Origin: Nymphaea colorata
Taxonomy: Eukaryota; Streptophyta; Magnoliopsida; Nymphaeales; Nymphaeaceae
Assembly (NCBI RefSeq): GCF_008831285.2
Contig: NC_045142.1
Location: forward strand, 20,463,354 to 20,527,353
DNA: 64,000 bases
Reading direction: 5' to 3'
Below, one piece after another: positions 24,702 to 36,137 of this stretch. Made by a program: the position numbers and the translations under genes. Below the pieces are notes generated by a model. The model did no database searches. It saw only the letters and a list, made by a program, of their open reading frames with translations, and was not told the origin of the DNA. Position 1 is the first letter of the stretch. Each line of letters starts with the position of its first letter.

Positions 24702-24788
24702 TATTTATAAACTTTAACACGCTCATGCTATTCTTAAAAGAAAACATTCTGATCCCTTCACTGTTTGCATGTGACAACATGAAAGAGT
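24530..24788. repeat. 87-bp tandem duplication, each copy preceded by (TA)n
   Basis: Two copies at 24561-24647 and 24702-24788, nearly identical, each beginning right after a TA run (about 24532-24560 and 24652-24701). The second TA run is longer and contains a TACATA break. Confidence 0.92.
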
Positions 24789-24974
24789 GATACCTTGCAG
24801 TCTATTTTGCAACTACATGCATTTGCATACATGTGAATGCTCACACAAATACATACTATTTTCCTATATCCCCCTTGCGCCCTCCCAATTATGTTATTTA
24901 AAGTCATTTTTCTGGATCAGCCCAGTAAACCCAATCCAGACCCGATTCTAGAACTGAAACCTGGACACTAGCAT

Positions 24975-25020
24975 TACTCCCCCTTTCGAAAAAAACCTTG
25001 TCCTCAAGGTGTGATGGACC
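24975..25020 (-). other. Possible Ty3/gypsy 3' end remnant
   Basis: On the minus strand the codons HLEDKVFFERG precede a purine tract AAAGGGGGAG. Plant gypsy polyproteins typically end with an LEDKV-type motif followed by a polypurine tract and the 3' LTR. No upstream pol domain is recognisable, so this is only a remnant if real. Past the tract the sequence carries AATCGGGTCTGG, like the U3 motif of the copia elements here. Confidence 0.35.
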
Positions 25021-25331
25021 AAATCAAATGTTGACAAACAGAAGCCTTTCCATGTCTGCAGCCAACTAGGGCTATTATAGCTAAGAGTAAAAACATGGCT
25101 TGACAATAGCCATGATAGTGTAAGGATACATTTGAAAGTCAGCTTCTCCTGCTCAAAAACTTCCTCCAAGTTGCCATGAGATAGTATTCCCAACAATGGC
25201 AAACCAGCTATTGGGTAATTGGGATATGCGTTCTGTTGCGTGAGCCCTGTCATGAGAGATCAAAGGAGAAGGGACAAGGGAGAGAGAGAGAGAGAGAAAA
25301 CTTCACTCTGTTTTTATTATTATGCCCTAAT

Positions 25332-25683
25332 TGTTAGATTTAGGGTGTCGAAGTATAACCCACGTCCAGATTGAGCAAAGGAAAGATAAGAGAGTGTATA
25401 GGAAAAGAGAAATGAGGAAGGGAGGTGAGTATTTACATTCTCACACAACCCATTTATATAGTGATCCTTCTACACAACTTAAAAGAATCTAGAATGAAAC
25501 AATCACAATAATCTAGAGCCTAGAGTGAAGCAACACATTAATCTAGAGCCTAGAGTGAAGCAACACAATAACCTAGAGTCTAGAATAAAACAATTACAAA
25601 AATTACAATCATAACCCTGCCTAGATAAATGCGCTCAGACATGGTTAGACGTGTTGGATCTGGATCAGATCAACATCTTATCA
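25332..25683 (-). repeat. Element D 3' LTR
   Basis: 352 bp; element-strand start TGATAAGATGTTGATCTG, end AATCTAACA. It carries a 30-bp tandem duplication (CTAGAGCCTAGAGTGAAGCA-type unit, about 25511-25570) that is single in the partner. A small palindrome GATCTG-GAT-CAGATC sits near the U3 start (about 25657-25671). Confidence 0.93.
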
Positions 25684-25689
25684 TCCTCC

Positions 25690-28600
25690 CTAAAGTTGTA
25701 TATGGTTTTGCACCATGTACAACTTGCCTTTTAGAAACCAGAATCGTTGCTTCGTTAGCCCTTTTGTAAATAAGTCTGCGACTTGTTCATCTGTACGAAC
25801 ATAAATAGGTTGAATCTCCTTGTCTTCCACCTTTTGTCTAATAAAGTGTTGATCAATCTCAATGTGCTTTGTTCGACCATGTTGTATGGGATTAAAAGCA
25901 ATGTTAATAGCGCTTTGATTATCGCACATTAACATTGACGTTTTAATCTTTTCTCCAATGTCTTCTAGCAAATGTCTAACCCATGTAACTTCAGCAGCGC
26001 CTACAGCCATGCATCTGTATTCAGCTTCAGTGCTGGATCTTGCCACCGCCTTTTGCTTTCGACAACTCCAAGACACAAGATTATGTCCAATGAAAATACA
26101 AAAACCAGAAATGGACTTTCTTTGATCGGGATCTCCAGCCCAATCTGCATCTGTTAATGTCCAACAGTTATATTTTCACTCTTACCATAGACTAAGCCAT
26201 CTCCTATTGTCCCTTTTAGATATCTTAATATTCTTTTGACAGCATCCATGTGAGTATCTCTAGGTGCATGCATAAATTGAGATACTTGATTTACAACATA
26301 TATAATATTTGGTCTAGTGAATGTAAGATATTGAAGTGCCCCAACAACACTTCGATATTGTGTAGGATCTTCATATAACTCTCCATCCCGAGCACTTAGT
26401 CTTCGATTTAGAATACTAGGAGTTTCAACAGGCTTACAATCAGACATACCTATGTTTTTCAGCAGATCCAATGTGTATTTCTGTTGTGTCAATGTGAGGC
26501 AATCACTGTGCCTATCAATCTCCACTCCAAGAAAGAATCATACATCACCAAGCTCTTTCATTTTGAAGTTTTGCATCATCAAAACTTTAACTTCTTCTAT
26601 GTGTTTTTCTGAATTGTCTGTGATAACAATATCATCAACATATATAAGAAGTAAAGTAAATATTTTTTCCTTTTGATAGATGAAAAGAGAGTGATCTAGA
26701 GGACATCTCCAAAAATCACTTCCTTGAAACTTGCTGGAGAAACTGTCAAACCACGAGCGTGAGGCCTGTTTGAGTCCATAAATAGATTTTCTTAGTTTAC
26801 AAACCCATGCATGAGAATCTCCTTCCGTATATCCTGGAGGTTGTTCCATATATACTTCCTCCCTCAAATCACCATGAAGAAAAGCATTCTTCACGTCCAT
26901 TTGATGTAGTCTCCATCCATATTCAACTGTCAATGATATAATCACACGGATTCTTCCCATTTTGATCACAGGGCTGAATGTTTCATCATAATCTTCTCCA
27001 TATTGTTGTGTGAAGCCTCGTGCCACCAATCTTGCCTTGTATCTTTCTATACTGCCATCAGGTTTATATTTAATTTTATAAATCCATTTCGAACCTACTA
27101 CATTCTTTTCTTTGGGTCTAAGAACAACTTTCCATGTCTCACATTCATGTAATGAATCTATTTCTTCATTCATTGCCTTGATCCAATGCAACGACTTGGA
27201 TGCTTTCTCAAAAGAAGTAGGTTCATCTCGTTTTATAACTTGAGACATAAAGAGTTGAAAATCTAAGGAGAAATTATCATAACTTACCCATCTATGAATG
27301 GGGTGTCGCACTCGCACAGATCTTCTAACGGGATTATCATAGACTTCAACGTGGGAAGAGGTCGGATTGTCATCTCTCCTTCTTTTCTGACGAGTATAAA
27401 CCTGTCCTGAAAATCGACATGAAGCATTGTTTTCTCCTTCTTTCATAGCTGGAACAAGTTCTTTCTTTCCTTCTGTTTGTATGGTATGTGAAGATCCTGT
27501 CTCATCATATGGATGTGATTTTAGACTACCTCCTGCAAATAACTCAGCACTTACCCAAGGATCATATGATTCCACGGGTTGAGAATTCTTAGTAGAAATG
27601 TTAAAGTTGTGTTCATCAAACACAACATTTCTCGATACTTTGATGCGTCTGGTTGTAGGGTCATAACATCTGACACCTTTGTATTCATCTGCATAGCCAA
27701 CGAACCTGCACTGCATTGCTTTGCTCTGAAATTTATTTCTCAATGACAAGTCAACGTGAACATAGCACACACATCCAAAAACCCTTAAATCGTTGTAGTT
27801 TGGATTTCGACCAAAAAGAGTGAGGTAAGGAGATTTTGAATCCAAAACTGTCATAGGTAGACGATTTATTATATGCACAGCAGTATGAAAAGCCTCCGTC
27901 CATAAAGTAATAGGAGTATTACTATCATGCATCATACTCATACCACTTTCCACGATGTGACGATGTTTTCGTTCAGCTACACCATTTTGTTGTGGGGTGT
28001 ATGGGCATGAAATCTGTCGAGTTATCTCATTTTCTCGTAAAAAGTTAATAAAGTCATGTGAAGAACATTCTCCCCCACCATCACAATTAAAATGCACAAC
28101 TTTAGACGAGAACTGTGTTTGGATCATGGCATGAAATTCTTGAAAGATACTAAACACTTCTGATTTTTGTTTCATGAAGTGAATCCAAGTATATCGAGAA
28201 TAAGAATCTATGAACAAAACATAATAGCAAGAGCCAGACAAAGAATCAATGGGAGCTGGCCCCCATACATCAGAATAGACAATCTCAAAAGGTTTAGAAG
28301 CTCTTTTATTGATATTATGAAAAGGAAGTATGTGACTCTTACATAGTTCACAACTAGAACATTTTTTGTCATAAGAATCAAAAGATAGATTGGATTTTGG
28401 AATGAGATTATCTGATGCAAGTTTTTCCAAAAAACCACGACTACAATGTCCCATACGACCATGCCATAAATTTGACTTACTGACGTCTGATTGGAGATAG
28501 CTAGAACTTGGAATTTGTGAAGGTTTGGAAGGAAAGCAGGGCGCTTGAGCTGGACTTGAAGAGGACTGGAAGAAATAAGGATTTTCCTTGAAAACATACA

Positions 28601-29234
28601 TATTTCCTTGGCGTTCCCCTTCAGTGAATGTTTTCTTCGTTAGAAGATCCTTGACATACACAGAAGAAGAAGTAAATTCAACAGATGAGTTTGTATCATC
28701 TACAAGTTTAGAAATAGAAATAATATTCTTTTTTATATTTAGAGTAAGGGCAACATTTGACAAAGATAGTGGAAATGGTGATGTTGGAAGAGAAGTTTGT
28801 GCATTTCCAATATGTGTGATAGGATGAAAACCTCTGTCACCTGTAACTATATTACTTTTACAAGAATAAGGAAGAAGGTCATGTAACTTACCAGTATTTC
28901 TAGTTACATGAGTAGCAGCACCTGAATCCAAATACCATTCGCCTTGATCATTTTGTTTCACTGTCATCTTGGAGAGGGCAGTCATAAGTATTTGTTGTGC
29001 ATCGGCTTTAGGTTTATTGCTTTTGTTTTGTGGATTGAACCAGCAATTTGCTTTGATGTGACCCTTCTTGTTACATTGGAAATACGTCGGCACCTTTTTT
29101 GTGGTATTAGTTTGAAATCTTCTTGTAACACTTGGTGTTGGCAGAATACCTTTGCCAGTTTGTTCATCATGCCCACGATTCATGCATCCTTGATGAGCCT
29201 CATTTCCTTTTCTATGACCTGCTGCAGCTTCCAT
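25690..29234 (-). pseudogene. Element D pol (near-intact): protease, integrase, RT, RNase H
   Basis: The main frame (29234 down to 26538, 898 residues) opens in the gag tail and runs through the zinc knuckle. The knuckle reads YFQCNKKGHIKANC, with Tyr in place of the first Cys. Then come protease WYLDSGAATHVT (about residue 101), pre-integrase NLWHGRMGHCS, integrase VHFNCDGGGECS and AERKHRHIVES, and RVFGCVCYVHVD. RT has ARGFTQQYGEDYDETFSPV and MDVKNAFLHGDL, then LYGLKQ-like IYGLKQASRSWF, with an intact YVDD (about residue 872). The frame ends at TGA 26535-26537, where relatives have an Arg codon before FFLGVE. RNase H continues in two shifted frames (DADWAGDPDQRKS, VARSSTEAEYR, CDNQSAINIAFN, LFTKGLTKQRFW). 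One nonsense change and one frameshift near 26153 are the visible defects downstream of integrase. Confidence 0.92.
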
Positions 29235-29931
29235 AACTAAAACATTGTGACAGTACCTTGGTTTATTCCTCTCATCAGTTGTTTCATGTTCATTTCATGT
29301 TGAAGCAGTTTGCCCTGAAGTTCATTGAAGGTGGGCAAGATAGGCAAAACTTCAAGAGCAGTAGTGAAGGCATAAAATCTGGTCCAAGGCCACTAAGAGT
29401 CTACTGGACTTTTTCTTTGTCGGAAACAACATATCCAACAACTCCCAACTGATCAGCTATCCCTTTAAGACGTCCCAAATATTCCATAATCGACATTGAT
29501 CCTTTGCTAAGATTTTGAAATTCTTTCTTCAAATATAGAATACGTGCCTCTGAAATTTGAGAATAGGTTTCAGCAAGACTGATCCATAACTGTTCTGTTG
29601 TACAGTCATCAGAAAGAGAAATCAACACTTCTTGAGAGAGCATTGATCTGATATACGCAACAAGGCTTTGATCTTGTTTCATCCATGTTATAAATTGAGG
29701 GTTACGAATTTCCTGAGTGGCAATTGTCTCTCCTCTCTCATTCTTAACCTCTTGTTGAATGAACTGTGGTGGGATTAGAATGGAGCCATCAAGATATCGG
29801 TACAGATCCTGACTCCTTATGAAAGGAGTGATCTACCTTTTCTAAGTAAGATAGTTAGAGTGGTTCAGTCTTTCAGAAATAAGGTGTGGCAAGAAGTTGG
29901 AGGACATATTGGATTGTGAGAGAATATCCAT
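29235..29931 (-). pseudogene. Element D gag, interrupted by nonsense codons
   Basis: Homologous to the gag of element C. It starts at ATG 29931 and reads ISERLNHSNYLT, then TAG where C has Trp, and TAG again two codons later where C has Gln, at about 29836-29845. The middle part is open: KQDQSLVAYIRSMLSQEVL, then TEQLWISLAETYSQ. Another TAG at about 29402 replaces the Gln of QALSGLG. A frame change follows near 29330. The stops look like single C-to-T or G-to-A changes. Confidence 0.88.
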
Positions 29932-30103
29932 TATATATCTATCAACGTAGATATATATGAACAAAAATATAAGAGAGTTGTCAAGATAGATGAAGGATTA
30001 GGTGCAGAATGTTAGAAGGAGTATAAGAGAAAACCAACCAGGAATTTCAAGTCTGTTCAAACATTGGTTTTCTTAGAAACAGCCAGACCGTGCTCTGATA
30101 CCA

Positions 30104-30425
30104 TGTTAGATTTAGGGTGTCGAAGTATAACCCACGTCCAGATTGAGCAAAGGAAAGATAAGAGAGAGAGTAGGAAAAGAGAAATGAGGAAGGGAGGTGA
30201 GTATTCACATTCTCACACAACCCATTTATATAGTGATCCTTCTACACAACTTACAAGAATCTAGAATGAAACAATCACAATAATCTAGAGCCTAGAGTGA
30301 AGCAACACAATAACCTAGAGTCCAGAATAAAACAATTACAAAAATTACAATCATAACCCTCCCTAAATAAATGCGCTCAGACATGGTTAGACGTGTTGGA
30401 TCTGGATCAGATCAATATCTTATAA
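30104..30425 (-). repeat. Element D 5' LTR
   Basis: 322 bp, same ends as 25332-25683 except that the terminal CA on the right reads AA. It has a single copy of the 30-bp unit. Flanked by CTAAT. Confidence 0.93.
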
Positions 30426-30779
30426 CTAATCTCATATTAAATGAGAATTAGGGTAACACTAACAAATTACATAGAAAGTCCAAGAATAAAACAACTATTA
30501 ATAAAGAGTTGTTCCTACAACTATTAAATATTCAAAAAACTACCTAACATAAATGTTATTCAACATGTTCCTTAGCTTTGTTGTTCCATATTTAAAAAGT
30601 TGTAGTTGAGGTCTGCATTTGGGTTTGATGCAAAAGTTGCCAGCTCTAGAAGATGAGGTAAAAACTAGTGGGTAGTACTCTAAAGCAGTCGGTCTTGGAA
30701 CTTCTCAATTATTTAGTCTAGTGAAATGATTTGAGCAACCCTGGTACCAATTTACGTCGGTTCCATCTGGTACCTTCTT
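30426..30779. other. Non-coding
   Basis: Nothing recognisable between the right flank of element D and the inverted-repeat element. Confidence 0.6.
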
Positions 30780-31359
30780 CCTGGAAGCTATGTCACACGG
30801 TGCGGGTACGGCCCTGGTGCGGTCAACGCAGCATCAGGTACGGTCAATGTGCCCAAGATCATTTTTGTCCATTTTCGGACTCTGTCAACTTTGACCGAGT
30901 CCAAAGTTGTCCAGTTTTTTAGTTGAAAATTAAAAATCCCCATCTTTTCATGTTTCTTTTTTCACTCTAAACCTTTCTTGCACATAGTTCCTCACAACTT
31001 TTCATTTAAAATCTTCCATACAATGTTTTGAAAATCCATCCCTTCTCTATAACTTGAATATTCGATAATAGTGTGATCCATAACCATGCGATGTCAATAT
31101 ATCTTAAAAGTGTGACATGTTGCTCCTTCGAAACTTGATGATGCGACGGAGAATTAAGAAAGCTTATATATTTGTATGTCAATTACTTTCATACTGTGTT
31201 TTGGATCATGATTTATGAATATGTTATTCATTTTGAAATTTTTTGACATATATGTCTGTGTCTGTGTACGGCGGTACCCCCGCACTCAAATTTTTTGAAA
31301 ATGCTCCATACCCGTGCCCGCACTGGTACCCATACCCATACCTATGTGACCTAGCCTGG
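30780..31359. mobile_element. Small terminal-inverted-repeat element (MITE-like)
   Basis: The left end CCTGGAAGCTATGTCACACG and the right end, read in reverse complement as CCAGGCTAGGTCACATAGG, are similar. Both continue inward with GGGTA-rich sequence. The interior (about 580 bp) has no long frame. The size and ends suggest a non-autonomous DNA transposon, perhaps hAT-like, but no clear target duplication is visible. The right end plus about 95 bp of flank is also present at 43085-43258. Confidence 0.45.
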
Positions 31360-31455
31360 AAGGTATCCTTGTGCTGCAAACTTTTTTCTTTTCTTGAGAT
31401 ATCTCAAATTCCTCAGACAGTGCATAAAGTTTGTCGTCAAACATATTCAAAAAAT

Positions 31456-33455
31456 ACATTACCGAATGTAAGTGCATGATTGTGTTTGCACATGTTTGTC
31501 TTGATTTTTTTTTTTCATTTTCCTTGTTTAATTTCTTTAGAACTTTATTTCGGTTCTTCACATTCAGATGTTGTGCAGCAGAAGAAGCCAACTTCTAGTG
31601 TTGAAGCAGATATTGTTTGCTCTTCTGCCATTAACTCGAAATCCCCACTGAAACAGGAGGCTTCAACTGCGTCATCCAAAACCTAGTCCAGCTCAGTTGG
31701 CTAGCCCCAACGACTCCTTTTGGAGCAATCGGACCTAGTCCAACTACTAGTTCTCTTCCATCTTCTATTTTTTCTTTTTTTATTCCTTTGTTCTTCGTTG
31801 TGTATGTACTGTTGTTGTTTTTGCCATTGTTAGGAAGTCGTTTTCTACAGCTTTTGGTAGGACTCAATAATATTTTTCATTCTCTATTTTTTTGGTCACA
31901 TGGCCTTGGTGCTTTTCATGTTGTTTCACTGTATATATGTGACTATTGTCAGTCACATTTTCATGCTATCAGACCTCCGGTTTGGGCTTTGATTTGCTGA
32001 TTGTGAGTAACCTTTTTGTTGTTCAATAAATACGGTGTTCACCAACTATTTAGTGAAATTACTGAAGCCTTGAGGAATTGTTGCTGCTGCCCTTGCATGG
32101 AGACTAATACCATGCTGATTTTGCTGACTGCACAACTTTTGAAGCCAGTTGGTGACATGACATTTATGGGAACTCATTACCCATCAACCAACCTTTTGTC
32201 TAGAAGACCATACTTTGACTAGAGAGCTGATGAAGTTCATTGCTATACCTAACAGGCCCATCTAGTTTGATAAATACTCCTCTCTTTAGATAGAGGAGAG
32301 TTCCTACTTCCGGTAACATACCATTTGATGTCAAGGACTTTTTTTGAAAGAGGAAATTTTTAATTTTGATTAAAAGAATTTTAAAATTGTCTTCTCACAC
32401 AAATGATATGCCTTAATTTTATTCTTATTTCCTCTCTGAGTAAAAGGAAAATGTTTCGAACTTTTGTTGTCAATCACTAGAAGAGCAAGTCTAGAAAAAT
32501 CCTAGATATGAACGGTAAGGAAAAATTCTATGAAGCTGAGAAAGTCAAAACTAGGAAAGGTTATTGACTCTACCGATCAAGAGTCTACAAGGATTTAGCA
32601 GGAAAATATCCTTAGAGAGAGGCCATAATGCCATTTAAAATCTTGGCAGGTAGCAAAATAAGAGTTGAGAGATGGGCTCAGGCTTGTGTAGTCGTTCCTC
32701 TGGGTCAGTAATCGAGAGTACCGGGTAGGCATAAAGGTGATTTATGTCTATTTTGCGAAGATGATGACTTATGAACTTTTGGCTTATTGAAAACCCGCAA
32801 GGTGAAACGGGTTGGATACGTGACAAAGCTACACATAACCACCAAAGTAGTGGAGCTCTGTAGTAGCCTCTGGGGTGGTGAGTGAGGTATTCCCTCAGAG
32901 GTGAAGGTCGGCCTAAAAAAAAAAAATCAAAAGCAAGAAAAAAAGGCAAAAAGCCGCTACAAAAAAATAAAAAGAAAAAAAGAAAAAAAAGGTGTCTGCC
33001 AAGAGATGAATAGCATGAATGCTGAACTCATAGGAATTAAATGTGACAATCTTTTGTGGATGTGCAATTATTAGGTCAATATCTGCTCATATTTTTTGAT
33101 TTCTAAGATGTCGAGGATGATTCCTTTATGTTCATATTTTGGAACTTTAAAGACATCCCTTCTAGAGATTCAACAACATTAATGCCAAATGAATCCTGAT
33201 GCTTGTATGGTATTGAGGATAAATGAAGGGCATATCATTTGCACAACACGAGCACTAAAGCCTATGATTTAAATTGATGATTTATAAGCTATTTAAAAGT
33301 AAAAAACTTGACATCTCTTGTTATGTTTTCCGGCTTCTTAGGCGATCTCCCAACCCCTTTTTGTTCTTGAAGGATGTCGTCATTTTCATTACCAAACTGG
33401 TAGTCCGTTCACATAATGGATGAAGCCTCTCAAACATATCCACTCATTTTCAAAC
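31456..33455 (+). repeat. 2-kb duplicated block, copy 1
   Basis: Nearly the same sequence as 55468-57536, in the same orientation. It starts inside an intron-boundary motif (CATTACCGAATGTAAGTG) and ends at ATTTTCAAA. It carries a fragment of the FHA/AAA-ATPase-like gene, then about 1.8 kb of non-coding sequence with an A-rich tract near 32917-32990. Its second half belongs to a repeat family with further copies at 36138-36870 and at the window end. Confidence 0.93.
31561..31686 (+). pseudogene. FHA/AAA-ATPase-like gene fragment (duplicate exon)
   Basis: Forty-one codons beginning HSDVVQQKKPTSSVEADIV and ending EASTASSKT before a TAG. The KKPTSSVEADI and KQEASTA strings match the linker before the ATPase core of the plant FHA-domain AAA-ATPase family, as recalled. 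Compared with the copy at 55574-55783, the first part of the exon and its splice acceptor are deleted between two GTT trinucleotides. This copy keeps TCG (Ser) where the other has a TAG stop. It is a dead duplicate. Confidence 0.75.
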
Positions 33456-33941
33456 GCAATACATTGTGATGATTTATATCTTTTTCATCTCCCCTATCCC
33501 ATAATACGGGGACCATTCCCTCCCTTTGAGACTTCTTTGAAGACTCCCAACATCCACTATTGGTGATCATGCTTTATGGTTTCACACATCATGCATAGCA
33601 TATTTAGCTTAAATCTTTATAGTTTTTTATTGTTGTGGAGAATTTCGATTTACGATTGTTGTTTTTATTGAAAAAGGACAAAAAAATTGCTTTGAGAAAC
33701 ATGTTGTTTTCAATCATATTCTTCATCAAAGAAAAAAAAATTGTTCTTCATGTTTCAAAAAGCTATACTTACCTCTATTGCATGGAGTTTGATCTTGTTT
33801 TCTACTGTAAAATCAAGGTTGAGTGGGTTCTTCCTGATCATCATTACATTGGCTCCTTCCAATCATTACATAAATCTGCAGAAGCTTTTGATGATCGCGG
33901 AAGCTAATATATTCTGAATTTGGGATTGTGCATGTTTGCAG
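33456..33941. other. No gene seen between the duplicated block and CAP-D3
   Basis: AT-rich. A 90-codon plus frame at 33635-33907 ends in WVLPDHHYIGSFQSLHKSAE, which I do not recognise. It could be an upstream exon of the neighbouring pseudogene, but I cannot support that. Confidence 0.5.
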
Positions 33942-35165
33942 CTAAGGCACCACTTTTGACTTACAACAGCTTCGTTGAAGTCATTTTCTTGCTGAATGGT
34001 TGCAAGGCCCATGCTGCCCACAGTGAATTGCACCAGGGACAATGTCTTTCTTAGTTTGTTGAATGGTTTCTCTTTCTCAGTTCGTTGCTGCAGTTATTTG
34101 GGTTGTTAATGAACGTTTTTCCTTCTTACAGAGGCAGCGATGACAAAACACAATTGCAAAGGGTGCATATCTATACATTAATACTTAAACAAATGGCACC
34201 AGAGCAACTTTTAGCCACTTCTGCGAAGCTTTGTGCTGAGATCTTGGCTGTCGTTGCTGAACCTGGGGCACAGTCCGTTCTAAAGGTACTGGACAGAAAG
34301 GTCATATACTACAATGTTGACTGCAAATATATTGATCATCTGACTATTATTTGCAGATGGGATCTGCGATTAGGCTTAAGGAGCAAAATCAGTCATGCAA
34401 GACGAAACCAACCAATCAACTGAACGTAATGTGGATGATCACATTGATCAGTTGAACATTAGTTGCACTTAGTTGAGCACTTCCAAAAAAATTGGTTATT
34501 CACTTCCAATCTGGTGTCTGTTAGTTCTTTCAGTTTTAATCGAGCACCTAAAATCTATGAATGTGTGCCTGAAGGTGCTAAAATACTTCAATATCGTCTG
34601 CAGCTTGCTAAATCATTTCCTTGACAGGATGCTCTACAAGTACTAGCATGCAAAGAAATGAGGATTCAACCCATCAAGGTTCAGGAGCAGCAGCTGATAC
34701 AACTGAGATGGACGAAGAACCAGGGAACAGCAATGGAACATTTGTAGCATCTAGGTCGGGTAATCAGTCAGGTAGCAAAGAAGAACTTGGTCCAGAATGC
34801 GATTTCAAAAGGATGAAGAAGCCACGACTAAGTCGGCAGTTTCAGGGGTAATGTGCAGTGGTCCAAGATCACTCACTCGCCAACCTGCTGCAGCTGCAGC
34901 TGTATCTGGGAGTGCTGGTGGACATTTGAGAAGTGGTGATGCTAGCAGGGTGGTATCTGCAGTGGCTGATATAGCTGCCAATCTGCTAATACCATACTTA
35001 AGGATGTCAGCAATGGGGTGTCCACCCACGCCTGGATTCGATGAGCATACCGAAGGTCAAGGCAGTCTCTAGAAGAAACTCTAGTGGGTTGGAGTCCTTG
35101 AGGAGAAGACAGACTTTTGATTCAGACAGTGAAGGCTCATCCACCCTCGCCACATTAAAGATCCT
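33942..35165 (+). pseudogene. CAP-D3: Condensin-II subunit CAP-D3 pseudogene (C-terminal part)
   Basis: CAP-D3 is the HEAT-repeat subunit of condensin II, which compacts chromosomes. Pieces appear in the expected order. An exon at 33942-34054 reads APLLTYNSFVEVIFLLNGC. An exon at 34132-34285 reads LQRVHIYTLILKQMAPEQL and LLATSAKLCAEIL and ends at AAG/GTACTG. A third starts at 34628 after ACAG with DALQVLACKEMRI. The frame then shifts (SGAAADTTEMDEE), shifts back (RVISQVAKKNLVQNAI), and shifts again through an alanine-rich part (VVSAVADIAANL). It ends with SMSIPKVKAVSRR and LESLRRRQTFDSDSE (35041-35130), as at the C-terminus of plant CAP-D3. About 40 residues after QNAI (IFIELKRLL-type) are missing. 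N-terminal HEAT repeats are not in the window. The family call rests on memory of these motifs. Confidence 0.75.
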
Positions 35166-36137
35166 CGATGGTTAAATCACACTGTAACCCCACATAGAAA
35201 ACAAGCGAAAATCCATCTTCACGGACACCAAAACCAGGAAAAGATTATTTTTAGAAACCCAATACATAAGTTTCTGGCTCAGATTCGACGCCATCTATAA
35301 ACCGAACTCCATCCTCATAAGAAAGTCTGTTAAGACAGGTCTACTTCCAACCACTACTCAATTCAATTTGACGGAAACGATAAAATTTTCATACCAACAA
35401 GAACAAGGATGAGGATGAGGAGGAGGAGGAGATGATCTATCCGTCTAGGATTCAGAGCTGGTTACAACATTAACGAGATGCTCGAGCGAAGGGACTCGGT
35501 TTACCGTTTTGGCAAAGCGTTTGGCTTTTTTCGTTAGATTCTCAGGCCTTCGCTTCATCTAGTGCTTCAGTTGTCAACTCAATGGATCATGAGTCATGCG
35601 AAACGAAGCTGCAGGAGGAAGACAAAGCCGGAGCATGTGCAACAAAAAGAGGCCGAGGTCGTGTTTTGCAAGAATCCTCACCTAAACGGGTTAAATGACC
35701 TTGCTCATTTTCCCTGAGATCCCAATGCGTGAGGTATTGCATGGGATGCTTGTCTGAATCTGGTGGAGCTCCTTCATTTTCGCTGGCCATGACCTGCCCT
35801 CCATTTGCGAAAGAGGCACTCGATTCTGGTGTTGAATCATGAGCGCTGAAGTTCATTCGAATTGCACGGCGCCACGATGGTAATTTGCAGGTTGATGATC
35901 TTCTGGCTCCTTGTGAGATAATTAATCATGATTCTGAAGTTTCTAAGGAAGAAATATCTAAGAGGAAACGAAACTATGAATCAGAGGGGAATTCGAATCA
36001 GCAAGGAAAGAAGGCATGCGCGGGTTCTTCGAATGGTAGATGTGATTTCACCGAGAAATGTTATTCGCCTTTGCAATCAAACATCTGCAAGAATCAAACA
36101 TGAAAGTGCGAAGAGGTGGAAGCCTGAGTGTTCTTTG
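35166..36137. other. Unrecognised coding-like patches on both strands
   Basis: Three patches look less random than the surroundings. Plus strand 35583-35696 reads KRGRGRVLQESSPKRVK, a basic stretch ending in a stop. Minus strand 35856 down to about 35690 begins MNFSAHDSTPESSASFANGG. Plus strand 35885-36102 reads LQVDDLLAPCEIINHDSE and KEEISKRKRNYESEGN, with a possible nuclear-localisation cluster. They may be shuffled pieces of one or two genes. I cannot assign a family. Confidence 0.35.

Larger units (their letters stand above)
22980..25331. other. Non-coding stretch between elements A and D
   Basis: Mostly AT-rich with no intact gene. It holds a (TA)n tract at about 23235-23269, one exon-like block on the minus strand, a pair of 87-bp repeats separated by (TA)n, and a gypsy-like 3' end. 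These are listed separately. The rest shows nothing recognisable. Confidence 0.6.
25332..30425 (-). mobile_element. Element D: full-length Ty1/copia retrotransposon
   Basis: A minus-strand copia element of 5.1 kb with two LTRs, Met primer site (about 30091-30103) and all pol domains. CTAAT at 25327-25331 repeats at 30426-30430, a perfect target duplication. It is a different family from A/C/E: the LTR sequence is unrelated, though gag and pol are related at protein level. Pol keeps a single 898-residue frame from the zinc knuckle through most of RT, the best preserved in the window. Gag carries several stops. Confidence 0.96.
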
